64,000 nt of DNA from Ochotona curzoniae (GCF_017591425.1 NW_024467101.1:13342918-13406917), one strand, 5' to 3'; shown: positions 1 through 13,121, numbered from the stretch's first letter. Program-made: numbers and translations. Notes: generated by a model from the sequence alone, not told the origin.

Positions 1-2979
1 GGCTGCCTGTCCCCCCAGGCAGGTCCTGCTGGAGAGCTCACAGATGAGGAGGACATGGAGCTTCCAGAGTTTGTTCCTGGAGCCCCAGGACGATTCTTTT
101 TCAGTCCTGACTTGATCTGCTGTCCCCATAGAGGAAAGAAAATATCTTCTGGAAGCATATGCTGAACCCAGGGGGGTTGGCACCCAGGTTCCAGGAATGT
201 CCGGAGTGCCCGGGGCCCTGGGAGTGGGAGAATGCCATCTCCCTTCCCTGAGCAGGGATAAAGTTTCTCTCTGTGGGAGCCTTGTCTTTCCCTCCTTGGA
301 CCGTGGGTGGCTTGTGTGACCATTGGACGACACTGCTGGGCCTCCCCCAGGGCAGCACGAGGCACCTCACTGCTTCCCAGGAACTTCTTTGTGGAATCAG
401 GGTGTCCCCCACTCTTCCCTGAGGGAGCCTGGGGGTGGGGGTCGTGTCGAATCTTGCCTGTTTTTGCAGAGTGCCGTGGCTGCCAAGCATAGTTCTGCCT
501 CTGGGTCAGGCTTGGCACCTACTTTGCTAATGCGTTCAAGGTTGGCATGGCTTCCAGGCAGGTATTTTCTTTTCACATAAAAATAAGCAAGCTGAAAGGA
601 AGCCTGGGGAATGTTGTTTGGAGCGAGGATCCGAATGTCTCTGTGCTTGCCTGCCTGGTGGAACTGGTGGGGAGCAGGTCTGCCTGGGCCTTTGTGCTCT
701 GGACAGTCCTGTACTGTGTGCAGGACTACGAAAAGTCTTGCGTAGAGTTCGCCATTGAAGCCCGGAATTCCTGTCTTCTGAGTCTTCCATTTAGGGCCAG
801 AAAACATGGTTGGTTTCTGAAAGGAGAGAGAGAGCACTGAACAGAGTGAACAGAAGTCTAAGTTTGCTTCGTGTGATAGCTCCCATCGCCAGAGCAGCCT
901 TTGTAGAAGATCACCCTCAGGCCACCACTCTCCCATCCTCTGACGCCTGCCTTTCACACCTAGAGGAAAATGAGCAGAAAGAGGTTGATTCTGTTGCCCA
1001 AGACTGCTAAGCAGCCGACTGACAAAGGCCTGTCCCCTGGAAGCCCGGTCCCCAGCTCCTGGAACTGTGGCTCTTGTGGGCCCCCAAGGATGTCTTGCCT
1101 GGGGAGGGGTGATTAGAATCTGGGAGAGGAGGTCACACAGTGTGGGACTGCCACCTGTAGCTCCTGCCGCCTTCCACTGCAGCCTGGCCAGTCCAGTTGC
1201 TTGGATCCAGGCTGCCTGGCTCTCTTGCCCCGAGCTCCCAGGGGGCCGGCCACGCCTGGCTGGGCGAGCCTGGGGTGGGAGGAGCGGGGTGTGCAGGAGA
1301 ACGGAGGAATTTGCCTCTGAGCTCTGGCCCCGTCAGCTGTCTGGATTGCTGGTCAGCACAGGGCTCGTCAGCTGTTTTCCTTAGTGGGGGGACACAAAGG
1401 CCAGGCCGCTTGTTTTTATTTTTCTCCTGAGAGTGCTTTCAGCTATGAGCCTGCTGGCCGCTAAGAGGGTGAAGAGTTTCTGGTCTGCCTGTAGCAAGGC
1501 CCAAGCTTCCTCTGTGACATTGTTTTTTGGTCTTTAAAAAAAAAAAAAAAGTTGGAGCCGCCTTCTCCTCCCCTTAGCTGCCAGTGAGGGGATTGGCCAT
1601 GTGCTGTTTAATCAGTTACAAATTTATAGCTCTTTGGGCAGAAGCACATAAACACAGAGTGTCCTGCCTCCTCTGTGTGTTCTCCTGCTTGGTGCTGTGG
1701 GGTGGCTGCCTGGTGGCTTTTCTCATTGCTCCATAGAGGCTGGTTTGGCCCCGAGTTCGCTCTGTTCGGAGTTCTGGCCGGAGTTTCCTGGACAGAGTTT
1801 CCACAACAATGAGATGCACCAGGCTGAGGCTTCCTGACCCGGCTCCCCTCTCAGCCCTTGCTGAGCTTCTGCATGTGCCTGGGGGACCCTGACCACAGCC
1901 TTGGTCCACTCCTGCCTGAGGGGGACAGTATGGCTGCCGTGCATTGTTGAGTGTTAATTACAACCAGAAGAGAAAGGTACAGCCTCTCCACCTCACTGAT
2001 GGCAGAGGCTGGTGCAGGGGGTTCAGTGATGGACCTAGGGTTTGAACCCAAGCGGATCTGGGTCCAGATCTTGTTTTCATCATAAAGGGGGGTCAGTGCA
2101 GTTGAGTAACCCCGGGATGAGCCGTGGACCTGCAGAGTGCCGGAAAGTTAAGTGAAAAAGTTGTGCCATGGGGGCCGCCCCCTCCCAGGAAAGAGCCTGT
2201 ATGACAGAGGGTGGGGTCCAGTTGAGGATGTGATAGCTGGGCCTTGCCGACCTCCAGCAGTGGAGACAGCCAGGGGGGACAGCTGGCTGTTGGCAGTGCC
2301 TACTCGCGCTTGGAGTCTGGATGTGTCGTCTTGTAGCATCTCGGCAGTCTGGACCCTTTGGAAAACAGTGCCTCATTGTCCTTGGGGGGGGGGAGTGCTG
2401 AGAGGGTAGGGGAGTCGCCTGGGGCATTCTGGGCTGCGGAGCCTCCCAGTTTCCATGGAAAGTCTGGACTTGAGACTCGCCTGTCAGTGGAGCCTCTGTA
2501 TGTTGGGCCAGGCTCAGGTCACCCAGCTGCTGGGCCTGTGGCAGAGGTGGCATTTGTCTGCTGTGGGACGGTGCCCTTCCTTCTCTTGAGCAGGGTGCTA
2601 GTCAGGCTAAACTGGGGTTCAGCTGCTTATGCAGGTGCTTTTTCTGATGTGCTGCCGCTTGGCCACTGTTGCATGCAAGGACGTGCCTGTGCTGTGAGTC
2701 AAGGTCTGCTGAGGGAACCCCTCCACCTTTTTCTCAGGTTCCCTACAGCTAGCCTTGCATCCAGGAGGTTTGGTGGGCCCTTGGCTGCAGGGGCTGGTGA
2801 AGGGCTGTGTGACCGCTGAGCCCCGAGCAACCCTTGTCCCTCACTGAGATGGTATGTGTGGAACATCTTACCCTTTGAAGCTGCTCTGGGTTGACTTGTT
2901 CCAAGGCCAGAGTTGAATCAACTCCCAGCAGCTTCTGTGCAGCCTTTCTTTGGGTTGTCCTATTCTCGGTGCCTTTGCC

Positions 2980-3298
2980 TAATAATGACAAATGTTTATA
3001 GAACACTTTTTTTTTAAGCAGTGTTTCAGAAACTTTCCCATATTATTTATCTAGTACTTACATCCAGCCACTGTACTAGTACCATATATGCATTGTTTCA
3101 TGGAATACTGTCAGTGGTAGGAGACTAGCGTGTCAGTGGCAGGGGCAGTGTTACTATTTTGCGACCCACTTTACAGATGAGGACGCAGTCTCAGAGGGGA
3201 CGCACCCATTTGCTCTAGTTCTATAACTGGTGGGCGTCAGGGTTAGGCTTTGAATCCAGGTTGTCTGACTCCAGAACTGGACTTGTAACCAACCATTC
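2980..3298 (+). mobile_element. MIR, ancient tRNA-SINE
   Basis: The MIR core signature CCACTTTACAGATGAGGACG, followed by TTTGAATCCAGG and GTCTGACTCCAGA in the usual order; the left part is degraded. Confidence 0.6.
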
Positions 3299-3755
3299 TT
3301 CACACTTCTATTTGGGTTACCGGAGCTGATCTGGTTCGCCTCCTGGTTTGTTGCTTTGCATTTCTAGGCCGCTGAAGTCTTTGCTGTCTCCTCCCCCTCT
3401 CCCCACACTTCTCATTGTTCAGTTTTCCTCTGGTGTTTTCCTTCTCTGTGGTCCTGCTTTTGAAGACCTCAGACTCGGAAGGCAAAAGGACACCGGTGGA
3501 GGCCCTCTCCTCCCTCACTGCCACTTCTGAGGGTCCCTGTTACCTTTGAGTGAGCTTGAGGCCCGGCTGCCCCGGAGAAGCTGGGGCCTGACCTCTGAGT
3601 CCCTGTCCCCCAGCTTCTGGCTGGTGAGCCACGTTGACAGGGTCCTTGTCTTCTGTACATTGTAGCGATTTGGGGCCATCCCATTACCAGAGGAGGATGT
3701 TGGTGCTAACAGCTAGTGGAGTGTTGGGAGAGAGGTAGAGTGAGGAAGCTGCACT

Positions 3756-3981
3756 GACAAAGCAGTGGCATATTATGTTAATCCTTCACCTGTGGTGGCG
3801 GCATCCCATGTGACCGCCCTGCACCCACATGGGAGACCCAGAAGCTCTTGACTTTGGACTGGCTCAACTCCAGCCATTTGAGGAATGTACCAGTGGATGG
3901 AAGATCTCTCTGACTCTCCTCTCTGTAATTCTACCTGTCAAATACAAATAAATACACTAAAAAAAAAAAAAGAAAGAAAAG
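3756..3981 (+). mobile_element. CSINE, internally deleted
   Basis: Opens with a degraded head (CAGTGGCATATTATGTTAAT), then jumps from GGCATCCCATGTG to CCCTGCACCCACATGGGAGA, lacking about 100 bp of the middle; it ends in an A tail. Confidence 0.75.
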
Positions 3982-4475
3982 TGCATCTCATGAAAGTGGG
4001 TCTAAGGGTTGTTCGCTTCTTTAGATAGACCTGGACCATCTATAGCCTCCCGCCTGACCTTAAGCCTCATCTCACATCTTGATTCATCTTCCAGCTGCCT
4101 AGCTGATTTCCTAACCAGTGAACCAGTGGGACTCAGGACTGTCCTCTGTGAGAAAGAGGCCCTTGACTCTGGGCTGAGGCAGGCAGAACACGTGGTTGGC
4201 CAGGCGCAGCTGAGCCCCGGTGGCCAAGTCTTCCCTTAACGATGGTCTTTTAATGCTTATTTCTTGTGTGATTGTGGTATTGTGGTTTAATGGAAGAACG
4301 TTGTTATTGTTAGGTACATGCTAAAGTATTTAGGAGTAACGTGTCATGCTGTCTGCAAACTTCATTTTCAGATGACGTAGTAAAAAAGGGTATATAAACA
4401 TACTGAAAGTTCTTACTCAGAGTGTGAGGGGGTTCCAAACACCAGTGCTCAAATTTCATAATAAGAAAGGCCATA

Positions 4476-4816
4476 GTGGACCTGGCTCAGTGGCATAGTG
4501 GCTAAAGTCCTCGCATTGAACGCGCCGGGATCCCATATTAGCACCGGTTCTAATCCCGGCAGCTCCACTTCCCATCCAGCTCCCTGCTTGTGGCCTGGGA
4601 AAGCAGTCGAGGACGGCCCAAAGCCTTGGGACCCTGCACCCGTGTGGGAGATCTGGAAGAGTTTCCTGGCTCCTGCCTTCGGATCGGCATAGCACCAGCC
4701 ATTGCTGTCACTTGGGGAGTGAATCATAGGACAGAAGATCTTTCTCTCTGTCTCTCCTCCTCTCTGTATATCTGACTTTGCAATAAAAATCAGTAAATCT
4801 TTTTTTTTAAAAAAGG
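4476..4816 (+). mobile_element. CSINE, full length, young subtype
   Basis: Head GCTCAGTGGCATAGTGGC, B-box-like GGTTCTAATCCC, middle GGACGGCCCAAAGCC, tail CTCTGTATATCTGACTTT and an A-rich end: the complete tRNA-derived element. Confidence 0.9.
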
Positions 4817-5068
4817 CCATAGTGTCTGCAAATGAATGTCTTGCTGAATGTTTTTAGTCATCCCTGGGTGACTTTGGACACCCCCTACAAAGTCAGTACC
4901 TTGAAAGCGGTGGTTGTGCTGTGTTGTTGGGGAATGATGGCAAGAAAAGAGGTCTCTGCATGGTCAGTTCAGGCTCAGTTTTTCCCTCCCAGATTTTTAT
5001 TTGAACTCACAGATGAAAACCCTGTGAGTAATGGGGATCTACTGTAAATATATAGAAAGAACAGGATG

Positions 5069-5403
5069 GGCCCTGTGTGATGGCGCAGTGGTTAAGGTCC
5101 TCGCCTTGCACGCCCGGAATCCCATATGGGCGCCGGTTCTAATCCTGGCAGCCCCGCTTCCCATCCAGCTCCCTGCCTGTGACCTGGGAAAGCAGTCGAG
5201 GACGGCCCAAAGCTTTGGGACCCTGCATCTGCGTGGGAGACCCGGAAGAGTCTCCTGGCTTCGGATTGGCTCAGCTCCAGCAGTTGCGGCCACCTGGGGA
5301 GTGAATCATTGGACGGAAGATCTTCCTCTCTGTCTCTCTTCTCTGTATATCTGCCTTTCCAATAATAATAAAAAAAAGGTTTAAAAAAAAAAAAAGAAAG
5401 AAA
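5069..5403 (+). mobile_element. CSINE, full length, young subtype
   Basis: GATGGCGCAGTGGTTAAGG head, GGTTCTAATCCTGGC B-box region, tail CTGTATATCTGCCTTTCC and A-rich end. Close to consensus. Confidence 0.9.
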
Positions 5404-5540
5404 GAACAGGAGCCCCATGCATTTATACAAAACAGCAAAATGTCAATTGGATCTAAGTGGAAGATACACAGGTGTGCATTGTAATATTATATTTCAACTG
5501 CTTATTACATAGGGACATCTTCATAATAAAAAGCCATTGA

Positions 5541-5890
5541 AGGGACCAGCCAGATTAAGCCAGTGCCTGCGACATTGGTGTCCTGAATGACCTGGCTCCT
5601 CTCAGTCCTTGCTGCTTCACTTCTGATCCAGCCCCTGCTGACAAGCCAGGGAGAGCAGCAGAGTATGGTCCACATGCTTAGGGTCCTGCTGCTCCTGAAG
5701 GAGAACCAGTTAGAGCTCCAGGCTGCTGGCTTTGATCTGGCCTAACCCTGGTTACTGGGGCCGTTTGGGGAATGAATCAACAGAGGGAACATCTCTGTCT
5801 TCCTTTCTCCTCCCTTCTGTGCTCTCTAACTCTTCCCCCACCTTTCTCTCACCCTGCCCTCTGTAGCTCTGCCTTTTAAATAAATAACGT
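5541..5890 (+). mobile_element. CSINE, old subtype
   Basis: Diverged head, middle GGAGAGCAGCAGAGTATGG, GAATGAATCAACAGAGGG and tail CTCTGCCTTTTAAATAAAT, the older lagomorph form. Confidence 0.7.
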
Positions 5891-7349
5891 GTGTTTTTTT
5901 TTTTTTTCAAAGTAATTGGAAAAAACTAAGAAACTCTGGCGTTGCTGTGCTGAGTTTGGGGTCATTGGGCTGGGGTGCTGGCATGCGGTTGCCAGTTACT
6001 GGTCTAAGAGCTTTCCAACCTCCTGTGACTCTCGGCAGGTGGTGGACAGGCAGGGTGGGCAGACAGGAGCCGGTGGAATTTCAAGGGACAGTGACTGATG
6101 TTCCTGCATTGACCTGCACAGGACACAAGACAGGGCTTCCATAGGGGTGCAGAGGCCACCTCAGGAATTATTTTGGGTGTGGTGACATTTGTCAGAAATC
6201 AGAGTATGTGAGATAGTGAGCTCTGGGCAGCCTGCATGGGGCTTTCTGTGCTGCTGGAATGGAGACTGGAACCTTCCAAGACACAGGACCATGCTCCTGG
6301 GCAGCACCAGCCCTGGAGAGGGGAAGTGAGGGCTTTTGCTTCCTGGAGTGGCCTTCCTAGCTGTGGCCAGGAGGGTACCATTAGCCTGTGGGCAGCTGCC
6401 CTGCCTGGGGTGGCTCTGAAGGGGCCCTGATTCTCGTGGCAGCTCAAATTTGGCCTGTGTAGTTCCCCAGCCTTTAAGTTCCAGCTCTAGGCATCCCCAC
6501 CACCAGGATCCTCTGTCTAGTTTGTGCTTGGGCCTCCCATCTGGATCCTGACACCAGGGGTGCCCTGGGCTCAGAGGCAGAGCTGAAGGCTCTGGTGCTT
6601 ACTAGGAACTTGGGCAGCCAGCTGGCCCTTTGGAGGGAAGAGCTGCAGGGAGGGATTTTCTTTAAGCCTTACATCTGTGAGCATGTGGGGATGTTGAGGC
6701 TGGTCCTTGGCTGGGGCTCATGGGGTGTTCCCAGGGAGCTCTCAGAGTGGCACATCACACTGCACTGTGCCTTTTTGAAAAATAGCATGCTGTGTGTTTG
6801 CGGGGAGGGGTGGTGTGGGGAGGAAGCTTTATGTAATTCTTGGCTGGGGCTCAGGTAATTGTTTTAATGAAATGGAATGCAGCTTATTCAGAACTTGCTT
6901 GGCAGAAACAGCCATGTTCTGTTCTGTTTTCTTGTTGGGTGAGCGTGGGGCACACGTTTCCAGCTGTTCCAAGCCCTGCAGTCCTGGGTGAACTGCACAA
7001 AGTGGGCGGATGCCTCCAGTGCTGATCTGTGTTAGCTCCAGGCTGCTGGCCTCTCATCTGGATGCTGATCTGCATGTCTTTCTGAATGAGCCCCGGAGAC
7101 CTCAGCCCTCCCAACAACTGAGTAACCTTGCTGAAAACTTTGGACGTTGTAGGGAGGCTGAGTGAGGGAGGAGTGTGCTGGTGCTTGGCATGCAGGAGCC
7201 AGACCCGTGCTGGCAGCCACCTCACTGAGGCTCCTCTTCACTCTACCCTTGTGGCCCTTCTCCATCCCACATTTTTGGTAGCTCCTTGGTCCCCCATCCC
7301 AATCTGTAATCAGTGGAGGGACCTGGTTTGACGTGCCTGTGAGGTCTCC

Positions 7350-7870
7350 ATCCACAGTGCTGCCTGATTCCCTCCTTCTTCTGATTTCCTTTTTGCCATT
7401 CTGCCCTTCCTTGTCTTGATTTTGCTCCTTTCTGTGTTTTACCCAGTGGGACCCCTCCTCCTGGCTCTTCTCCTTGGCCACTGCTGTTTCTGCTTCACTC
7501 CTTGAGCTCTACTTGCTTTTATGGGGCGGGGGGAGCTCTTCGTCTTCTTCCCTGTTTCCTTATATTACTTGGTAGGGGCACACCTTTGTGTATTCTCAAA
7601 GGATTTTTTTTGGACTCCCTGGCTTTCTCTGTGGGACCTCAGTCAGTTTATTTGCCTAACCCTTTTTATGACTTGTCTGCTGGCGACTTCCAAATTTTTG
7701 TTTTTCACCCCTGACATGGATTCTATTGTCATGATTCTTCCGCTGTGCATGCCAGCAAGACCCAACTCATTTCCTTCTTGCTGTCTCTGTGTGGCCTCAT
7801 CTATTGTCTGATTTCTCTGTGACTGCCCCCTCTTCTCTTGGCTGTATTCAATCATGGGCTTTTGTGCAAG
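7350..7870 (+). mobile_element. Possible LINE-2 internal fragment
   Basis: Pyrimidine-rich text with GGCGACTTCCAAATTTTTG and GACCCAACTCATTTCC, reminiscent of L2 3' coding sequence, 1 kb before an L2-like end. Weak. Confidence 0.3.
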
Positions 7871-7889
7871 CCTTTAGGCTCGAGGAAAC

Positions 7890-8075
7890 TTTTCCATGTG
7901 GCTCATCATTGTTCTGATGTGATGCTGACAGGCAGCCCTGTGAGATGGCCGCCGGTGGCTGTCCTGGTTCACAGCTGAGGAAGCTAAACTGCAGCTCTCA
8001 GGAGTTACAGGAAGGGGACACACCTACTGTTAGCCCAGCTCGTGGTGTAAATGCTGGAACCTATGTCTTCACCTG
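7890..8075 (+). mobile_element. Possible MIR
   Basis: CACAGCTGAGGAAGCTAAAC and AATGCTGGAACCTATGTC in MIR order. Confidence 0.4.
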
Positions 8076-8189
8076 GTTTCTGGTTTTTCACACAGGCAGC
8101 CCTAAGGCAGAAGTGGCAAATTATACATTGCATTTGGCTTGTAGACCTGTGGTATTTAAGAATCCCAAAGTAATTACCAACATTCACTT

Positions 8190-8526
8190 TATGTTTATTT
8201 ATTTTAATTTTTTGGTTTTTGAATTTATCTGAAAAGTAGAGTGAGAGAGGGACAGAGAGGCAGACAGAGTTGGAGGAAGATCCCAGTTTTGATTTTTGCC
8301 CTGCAAATGCCCACACCAGTCAAGGCTAGGCCACGCTGAAGCTGAGAGCTTTGTGTGGCAGAACATTCAGGCCTTGCACGTGGGTGGAAGGGTCCCATGT
8401 TCTTGAGCCTTCTCTTTCCCCAGTGCATTAGCTGGCCCAAAAGTAGAGCAGCTATGACTTGAATCTGCTCCCTGGGTGCTGGTGGAAGGCAGCAGCTTAG
8501 CTCACTGTGCCGTAGTGCTGGTCCCT
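8190..8526 (-). mobile_element. CSINE, old subtype
   Basis: Starts with the reversed A-rich tail (TTTATTTATTTTAATT), then GAAAAGTAGAGTGAGAGAGG, and ends at the reversed head CACTGTGCCGTAGTGCTGG. Confidence 0.75.
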
Positions 8527-8574
8527 ATGGGCACCTTTTTGAGAAGACTCTGTGTAGGTTGAAATCGTTCAGCC

Positions 8575-8866
8575 TGGGTCTGGCCCCATGCCACATCCGC
8601 ATCCCATATGTGAGTGCCAGTTTTGAGTTCTGGATGCTTTGCTTCCTCTTCGCTTCTCTGCTGGCTTCCATGTCTGGGAAAGCAGCAAAAGATTCCCCAA
8701 ATACTGGAGCCTGTGTCATCTGTTGGAGACCTGTATGGCATTCCAGGCTCCTGGCTTTGGCCTGGCCCAGACCTGGCCACTGTGGTTATATGGGGAGTGA
8801 CCTAGTGGGTGGAAATTTTTTCTATCTGCTTGTCATTTTGTCTTTCAAATAAGTAAAGTGAATGTT
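8575..8866 (+). mobile_element. CSINE, old subtype
   Basis: GGCCCCATGCCACATCC to TTTCAAATAAGTAAAG, including GGGAAAGCAGCAAAAGAT. It forms a head-to-head inverted pair with the neighbour at 8190-8526. Confidence 0.75.
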
Positions 8867-8904
8867 AAGGGGAAAAAATCACCAACCAAGCTGTTGGCTC
8901 TCCC

Positions 8905-9090
8905 TCCCACTCTGAAATGATTTTACAGATCTTTATAATGTAGGCTTCTTTTTGTCTCTCTCTGTGCCCTGTGAGCTCCTTGAAGACAGGGATTCCCTCT
9001 GCTTTTCAAGGACCTCTGACTGCCAAGTGCCGCACTGCTCTTCCTGTGGTTGGTTAATAAACATTAGATGGTGGTTGTTGATTAAATGGG
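8905..9090 (+). mobile_element. LINE-2 3' end
   Basis: GTGAGCTCCTTGAAGACAGG followed by GGTTAATAAACATTAGATGG, the typical L2 end pattern. Confidence 0.6.
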
Positions 9091-10989
9091 CATGAGTTGA
9101 GAAGCCCTGCAATGCTGCTTGGCCTCCGGCAGCCACTTCCTGCCAGGAGAATCTGAGTGAGAAGTTCTCTTGGTGCAGGGTGAGGAGGCAGCCTAGTGCT
9201 CTGACAGATCCAGGTTCTGACATCACTGCCTGCTGGCTCTGGCTCAGAGCTGCCACTTGCTCCCAGGGTGACCATGTTATCAGGCACTATTTCCTGAAAT
9301 TCTTTCCAAGTGCTCAGTAGGTAGATGCTCTTATTGTTTGTCCCTGGAATCACCTAGACAGACGCAGCTCTGGGGTTTGACTTTCTATGTCCCTCTGTTA
9401 GGATTAAACCTTGCTTAAATATAGCTATATTTGTTGTGGCTTTGGTGGGCATTTGGTGCACTTGTGCCTGCTGGACCATTTGGCCCCTGGGGGTAGGAAT
9501 GCAACTCAGGTTATTTCCTTGGGAGAACGTGCCTGAGGACTCTCGGTGGCTCTGTGAGTAGAGAATGTTGGGGGCTTTTCTCAGTGCGAAACTGTCATGG
9601 CCAATGCTGGTGAAGTTTGGTTGCTTTTTGGTTATGTGGTATTTCATTTCCCCTGAGCCTTTTTGGTGGCTTCAAGCAGAACGTGGTATGGGGAGGAAGT
9701 TGTTTGGTGGCTTAATTCACATTCATTGCTCACCTAATGCTGCTATTTGACAACTGCCAGGGAGCCACTCTGGGTTGTCTTGGGCTTCTCCTGGCACCCC
9801 CAAGCAGGGATGGGTGCCATCCATGCCATTCATGAAGCTTCCCATATCAGGCTGGCCACCAAGGCTCCTGGTAACAGGAGAAGTGGGTAGTGTTTTGTTT
9901 TCTGGACCATGACCTGTGGTGGTTGTTAGTGGCACAGTGGTTACATGGCCAAGTAAGTGTACCCTTTTCCAGTGGTTGGTTGGTTTGGGCAGCCCTGGGT
10001 TTTTTTGGTGTTTGTGTATTATTTGAGAGGTGTGAAACGTTGGGGGAGAGTGAGAGAGTGCTGTCTTTCCCCATCTACTAATGCGTCTGCTGCTTCCCTC
10101 CGCAAAGTCCTGGGATGACTGGGGCTGGACCAGAGGAGCAGAGAGCCAGGAATTCCATTACTTGAGCCCTCCCAGCTCCCTCCCAGGGTCTGCATTATGG
10201 AGGAGCAGGGGTCATGGGGGTTGGGAACCAGAGCAGGGACTCAAATCCACTTGCTATAAATGTGGGGCCCCACTGCCAGGCTGCACATCCATCCCATGTT
10301 GCTGCTGAGCATCCCGGCCAAGCTTTTCCTCACTTAACTTCCTGGAACACTCCCCTTCCTTGGGTGGAAGTGGGAGCGTCCAGTGACCCGCCCGTGGTTT
10401 CCTCTGAACTTGCCATTTCCCCTGTAGACTTCTGCCTGGCTGGCTGGCTTTCTCATCACGGTTGTTCTCCAGGACAGCTGGGTTGGGCCAGTTTCTGTGG
10501 GGTAGGTGTGAAGGAGTGGCCATGGCGCCTAGAACATTGTACTGGCTCCTCAGAGACCTGACTTGGCCACCTCAGGAGCTCGCTTGGTCACGTGCTGCGT
10601 GTCTTGGAAGTTCTCTGTCCCTAGCAGTGGTTGCCTATTTGCTTTACTCCTGCCCAGTGGTGTCAGCCTTGCAGCAGCTTTGGTGAGATAGCTGTTGAGT
10701 GGCTGTCTTTCCTCCCTGCCCTACCACCTCAGGTCACTTTCCAAGAACTCCTGCCCCTTCTCTTTGTGATTGAGCACCTGAAGTCTTTTTGCCTGGTCTG
10801 CTGAGGCAGCCAAACTGGAAACAGGCTGGGGAGGAAAAGGAGTGTCCCTTGAAGGTGGCTTCTGGACCTGTTTTCAGACATCCTGTTTGTGCCCACAAGG
10901 AACACTGAGCAGGAGACAGATGTGCCTGGACTTGGGCAGAGCGTGGGGGCCTGGGTGTCAAGGTACATTTGCTCCTAGGAAACCCTTGA

Positions 10990-11331
10990 TATTATTTTAT
11001 TTAATTTTATTAATTAAAACAGTTTTTTATTGGAAAGTCAGATCTACAGAGAGAAGGAGAGGCAGAAAGATCTTTCATCTGCTGGTTTACTCCCCAAGTG
11101 GCTGCAATGACTGGAGCTAAGCTAATCCGAAGCCACAAGCCAGGAGCTTCTCCTAGGTCTCCCACATAGGTGCAGGGTCCCAAGAATTTGGGTTGTCTTC
11201 AGCTGCTTTCCCAGGCCACAAGCAGGGAGCTGGATGGGAAATGGGGCTGCTGGGATTAGAACCAGCACCCATATGGGATTCTGGCGTGTGCAAGGCAAGA
11301 ACTTTAGCCACTAGGCCACTGCACTGGGCCC
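10990..11331 (-). mobile_element. CSINE, full length
   Basis: TTTTATTGGAAAGTCAGATC through GGATTAGAACCAGCACCC (reversed B-box region) to GCACTGGGCCC. Confidence 0.9.
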
Positions 11332-11823
11332 TGTTTTTTTGTTTTGTTTTGTTTTGTTTTATATTTATTTTTATCTGAATGGCAGATTTTACAAAGAGAG
11401 AAGGAGAAATGGAGAGACTTTCCATCCACTGGTTCACTCTCCAATGGCCTTCAGAGCTGAGCTGAAGCTGGGAGCCAGGAGCTTCTTCCCAGTCTCCCAT
11501 GTGGGTGCAGGGACTCATGGACCCAGGCCATCCTTCACTGCTTTCCCAGGTTGTAAGCAGAGAGCTCGGTCAGAAGAGGAGCAGTCGGGGGCCCGGCACA
11601 GTGGTCTAGAGACTAAAGTCACTGCTCAGCTCTGGCCATTGTGGTCACTTGGGGAGTGAATCATCAGACGGAAGATCTTCCTCTCTTTCTCTCCTCCTCT
11701 CTGTATATCTGACTTTACAATTAAAAAAAAAAAAAAGTGGAGCAGTTGGGACATGAACCGTTGCTCTTAAGTGGGGCAGGCACCACAGGGGGAGGATTAG
11801 CTTGCTACACCACCACATCAGCC
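11332..11823 (-). mobile_element. CSINE split by a nested SINE
   Basis: The left part runs 11332-11585 and the right part 11737-11823 (GTTGGGACATGAACC to ACCACCACATCAGCC); the gap is the short + strand element. A (TTTTG)n tract opens the tail. Confidence 0.8.
11586..11736 (+). mobile_element. Short internally deleted CSINE inserted in an older CSINE
   Basis: A complete head (GGGCCCGGCACAGTGGTCTA) joins directly to the 3' part (CTCAGCTCTGGCCATTG...) and an A tail, about 150 bp in all. Flanks GAGGAGCAGT (11576-11585) and GTGGAGCAGT (11737-11746) look like a target-site duplication with one mismatch. Confidence 0.85.
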
Positions 11824-12061
11824 GTCTTTCTTTTTTCTTTTTTTTTTTTGTTTATTTTCCATATGTTATGAATGTCTATCAAAAGTGTTAATTATAGTTG
11901 TGTTCCCTTTAATACTCAGCTTTTTTTTAAACTGACTATCAATGGTATACATATTATTTGTGGAAAATTTCAGAACTACCAAATTGCACGAATAATGAAA
12001 ACTTACAGAGATAATCAGACGTAATTGTGGTATTATTCCTGTAAATTCCTGTAATTGCATA

Positions 12062-12250
12062 ACAGCTGCCAGCATTAATGTGTTTGCCCTGTGCTGAGCA
12101 CTACCCTACCTTGTGCTTTCCGCACATTAGTTGTGTCAGTAGGTGTTATGATCCACAAGAGTGCCAAGAGTCTGGGTGAGTTGCATGGGATGAATTCCTG
12201 TCATGGGGCTGAGCAGGGATTGGAACCCAGGGACTGTCGCATTCAGGCTG
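12062..12250 (+). mobile_element. MIR
   Basis: CCTGTGCTGAGCACTACCC, GGTGTTATGATCC, then GGGATTGGAACCCAGGGACT. Confidence 0.55.
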
Positions 12251-12807
12251 CTGGTCGTGCTGTGGGCTCCTGTGTTTGAATGTGGTGCCATTGGGGTGGA
12301 GAAAAGAGGAAGGGATAGGCTGGGGTGTGTGTGCCATCTGCAGCTCACATGTGGTCTGTGTGGGGATGCAGGAGGTATGTGGAGGGGACACTGTGGCATC
12401 CTGACCCCTTCCTGTGTACTGTGGGTGGGTGCTGCTCCTTGGGGGAGGGGTGTAGGCTCAGCTGAAGGGGTGCATTTCCTGCCAGGTGGCTGGCTGGCTG
12501 CCTCCCCACCCCAGGCCCACTGTGCTGCTTCCCAGAACCAGGAGCGGGCGCCCCGGGTTGGGTGGGCCGTCTGCCTGTTGGCCCTCCTCTTCGGCTCCCT
12601 GGGTGTTGGCTTTTGTCTCCTTCCCGCTTCCTTGGCAAGAGCTCCGTCCTCCACTGCAGAGTTTTCTTGCTTGAAGAGTTGAAAAGTCCACCCTGTGTTA
12701 CCAGTTGTGTATTTCTCTTTTTCCTTTCAACTGTGTCAGTTTTTGCCTCATCTTTGAAACTCGTTAGATGTGTGTACACCTAGGGTAGTTATGTGTTATG
12801 AAGAATT

Positions 12808-13121
12808 GGCCCTTGGGATCAGCACAATGGCTCGACTGGCTAATCCTCGACCTCCAAATGCTGTCATCCTATATGGATGCTGGTTTATGTTCCTGGCTAC
12901 TCCACTTCCCATCTTTCTGCTTTTTTCCTGGGAGAGCAGTAGAGGATGATCCAAAGCCTTGGGACCTTGCACCTGCGTGGGAGACCCAGAAGAAGCTCCT
13001 GGCTTTGGATTGGCTCAGCTCCAGCTGTTGTAGCCACTTGGGGAGTGAACTGGTAGATGGAAGATCTTTGTTTCTCCTCTCTAGTCTACATTTCCAATGA
13101 AAATAAATAAATCTTTTAAAA
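12808..13121 (+). mobile_element. CSINE, near full length
   Basis: GATCAGCACAATGGCTCGAC to ATAAATAAATCTTTTAAA, containing CCAAAGCCTTGGGACC and GGGGAGTGAAC. Confidence 0.85.

Noticed and set aside
5031..5384. 117-codon frame MGIYCKYIERTGWAL...
   Set aside because: It is a SINE read through; similar 'proteins' recur at every full-length copy.
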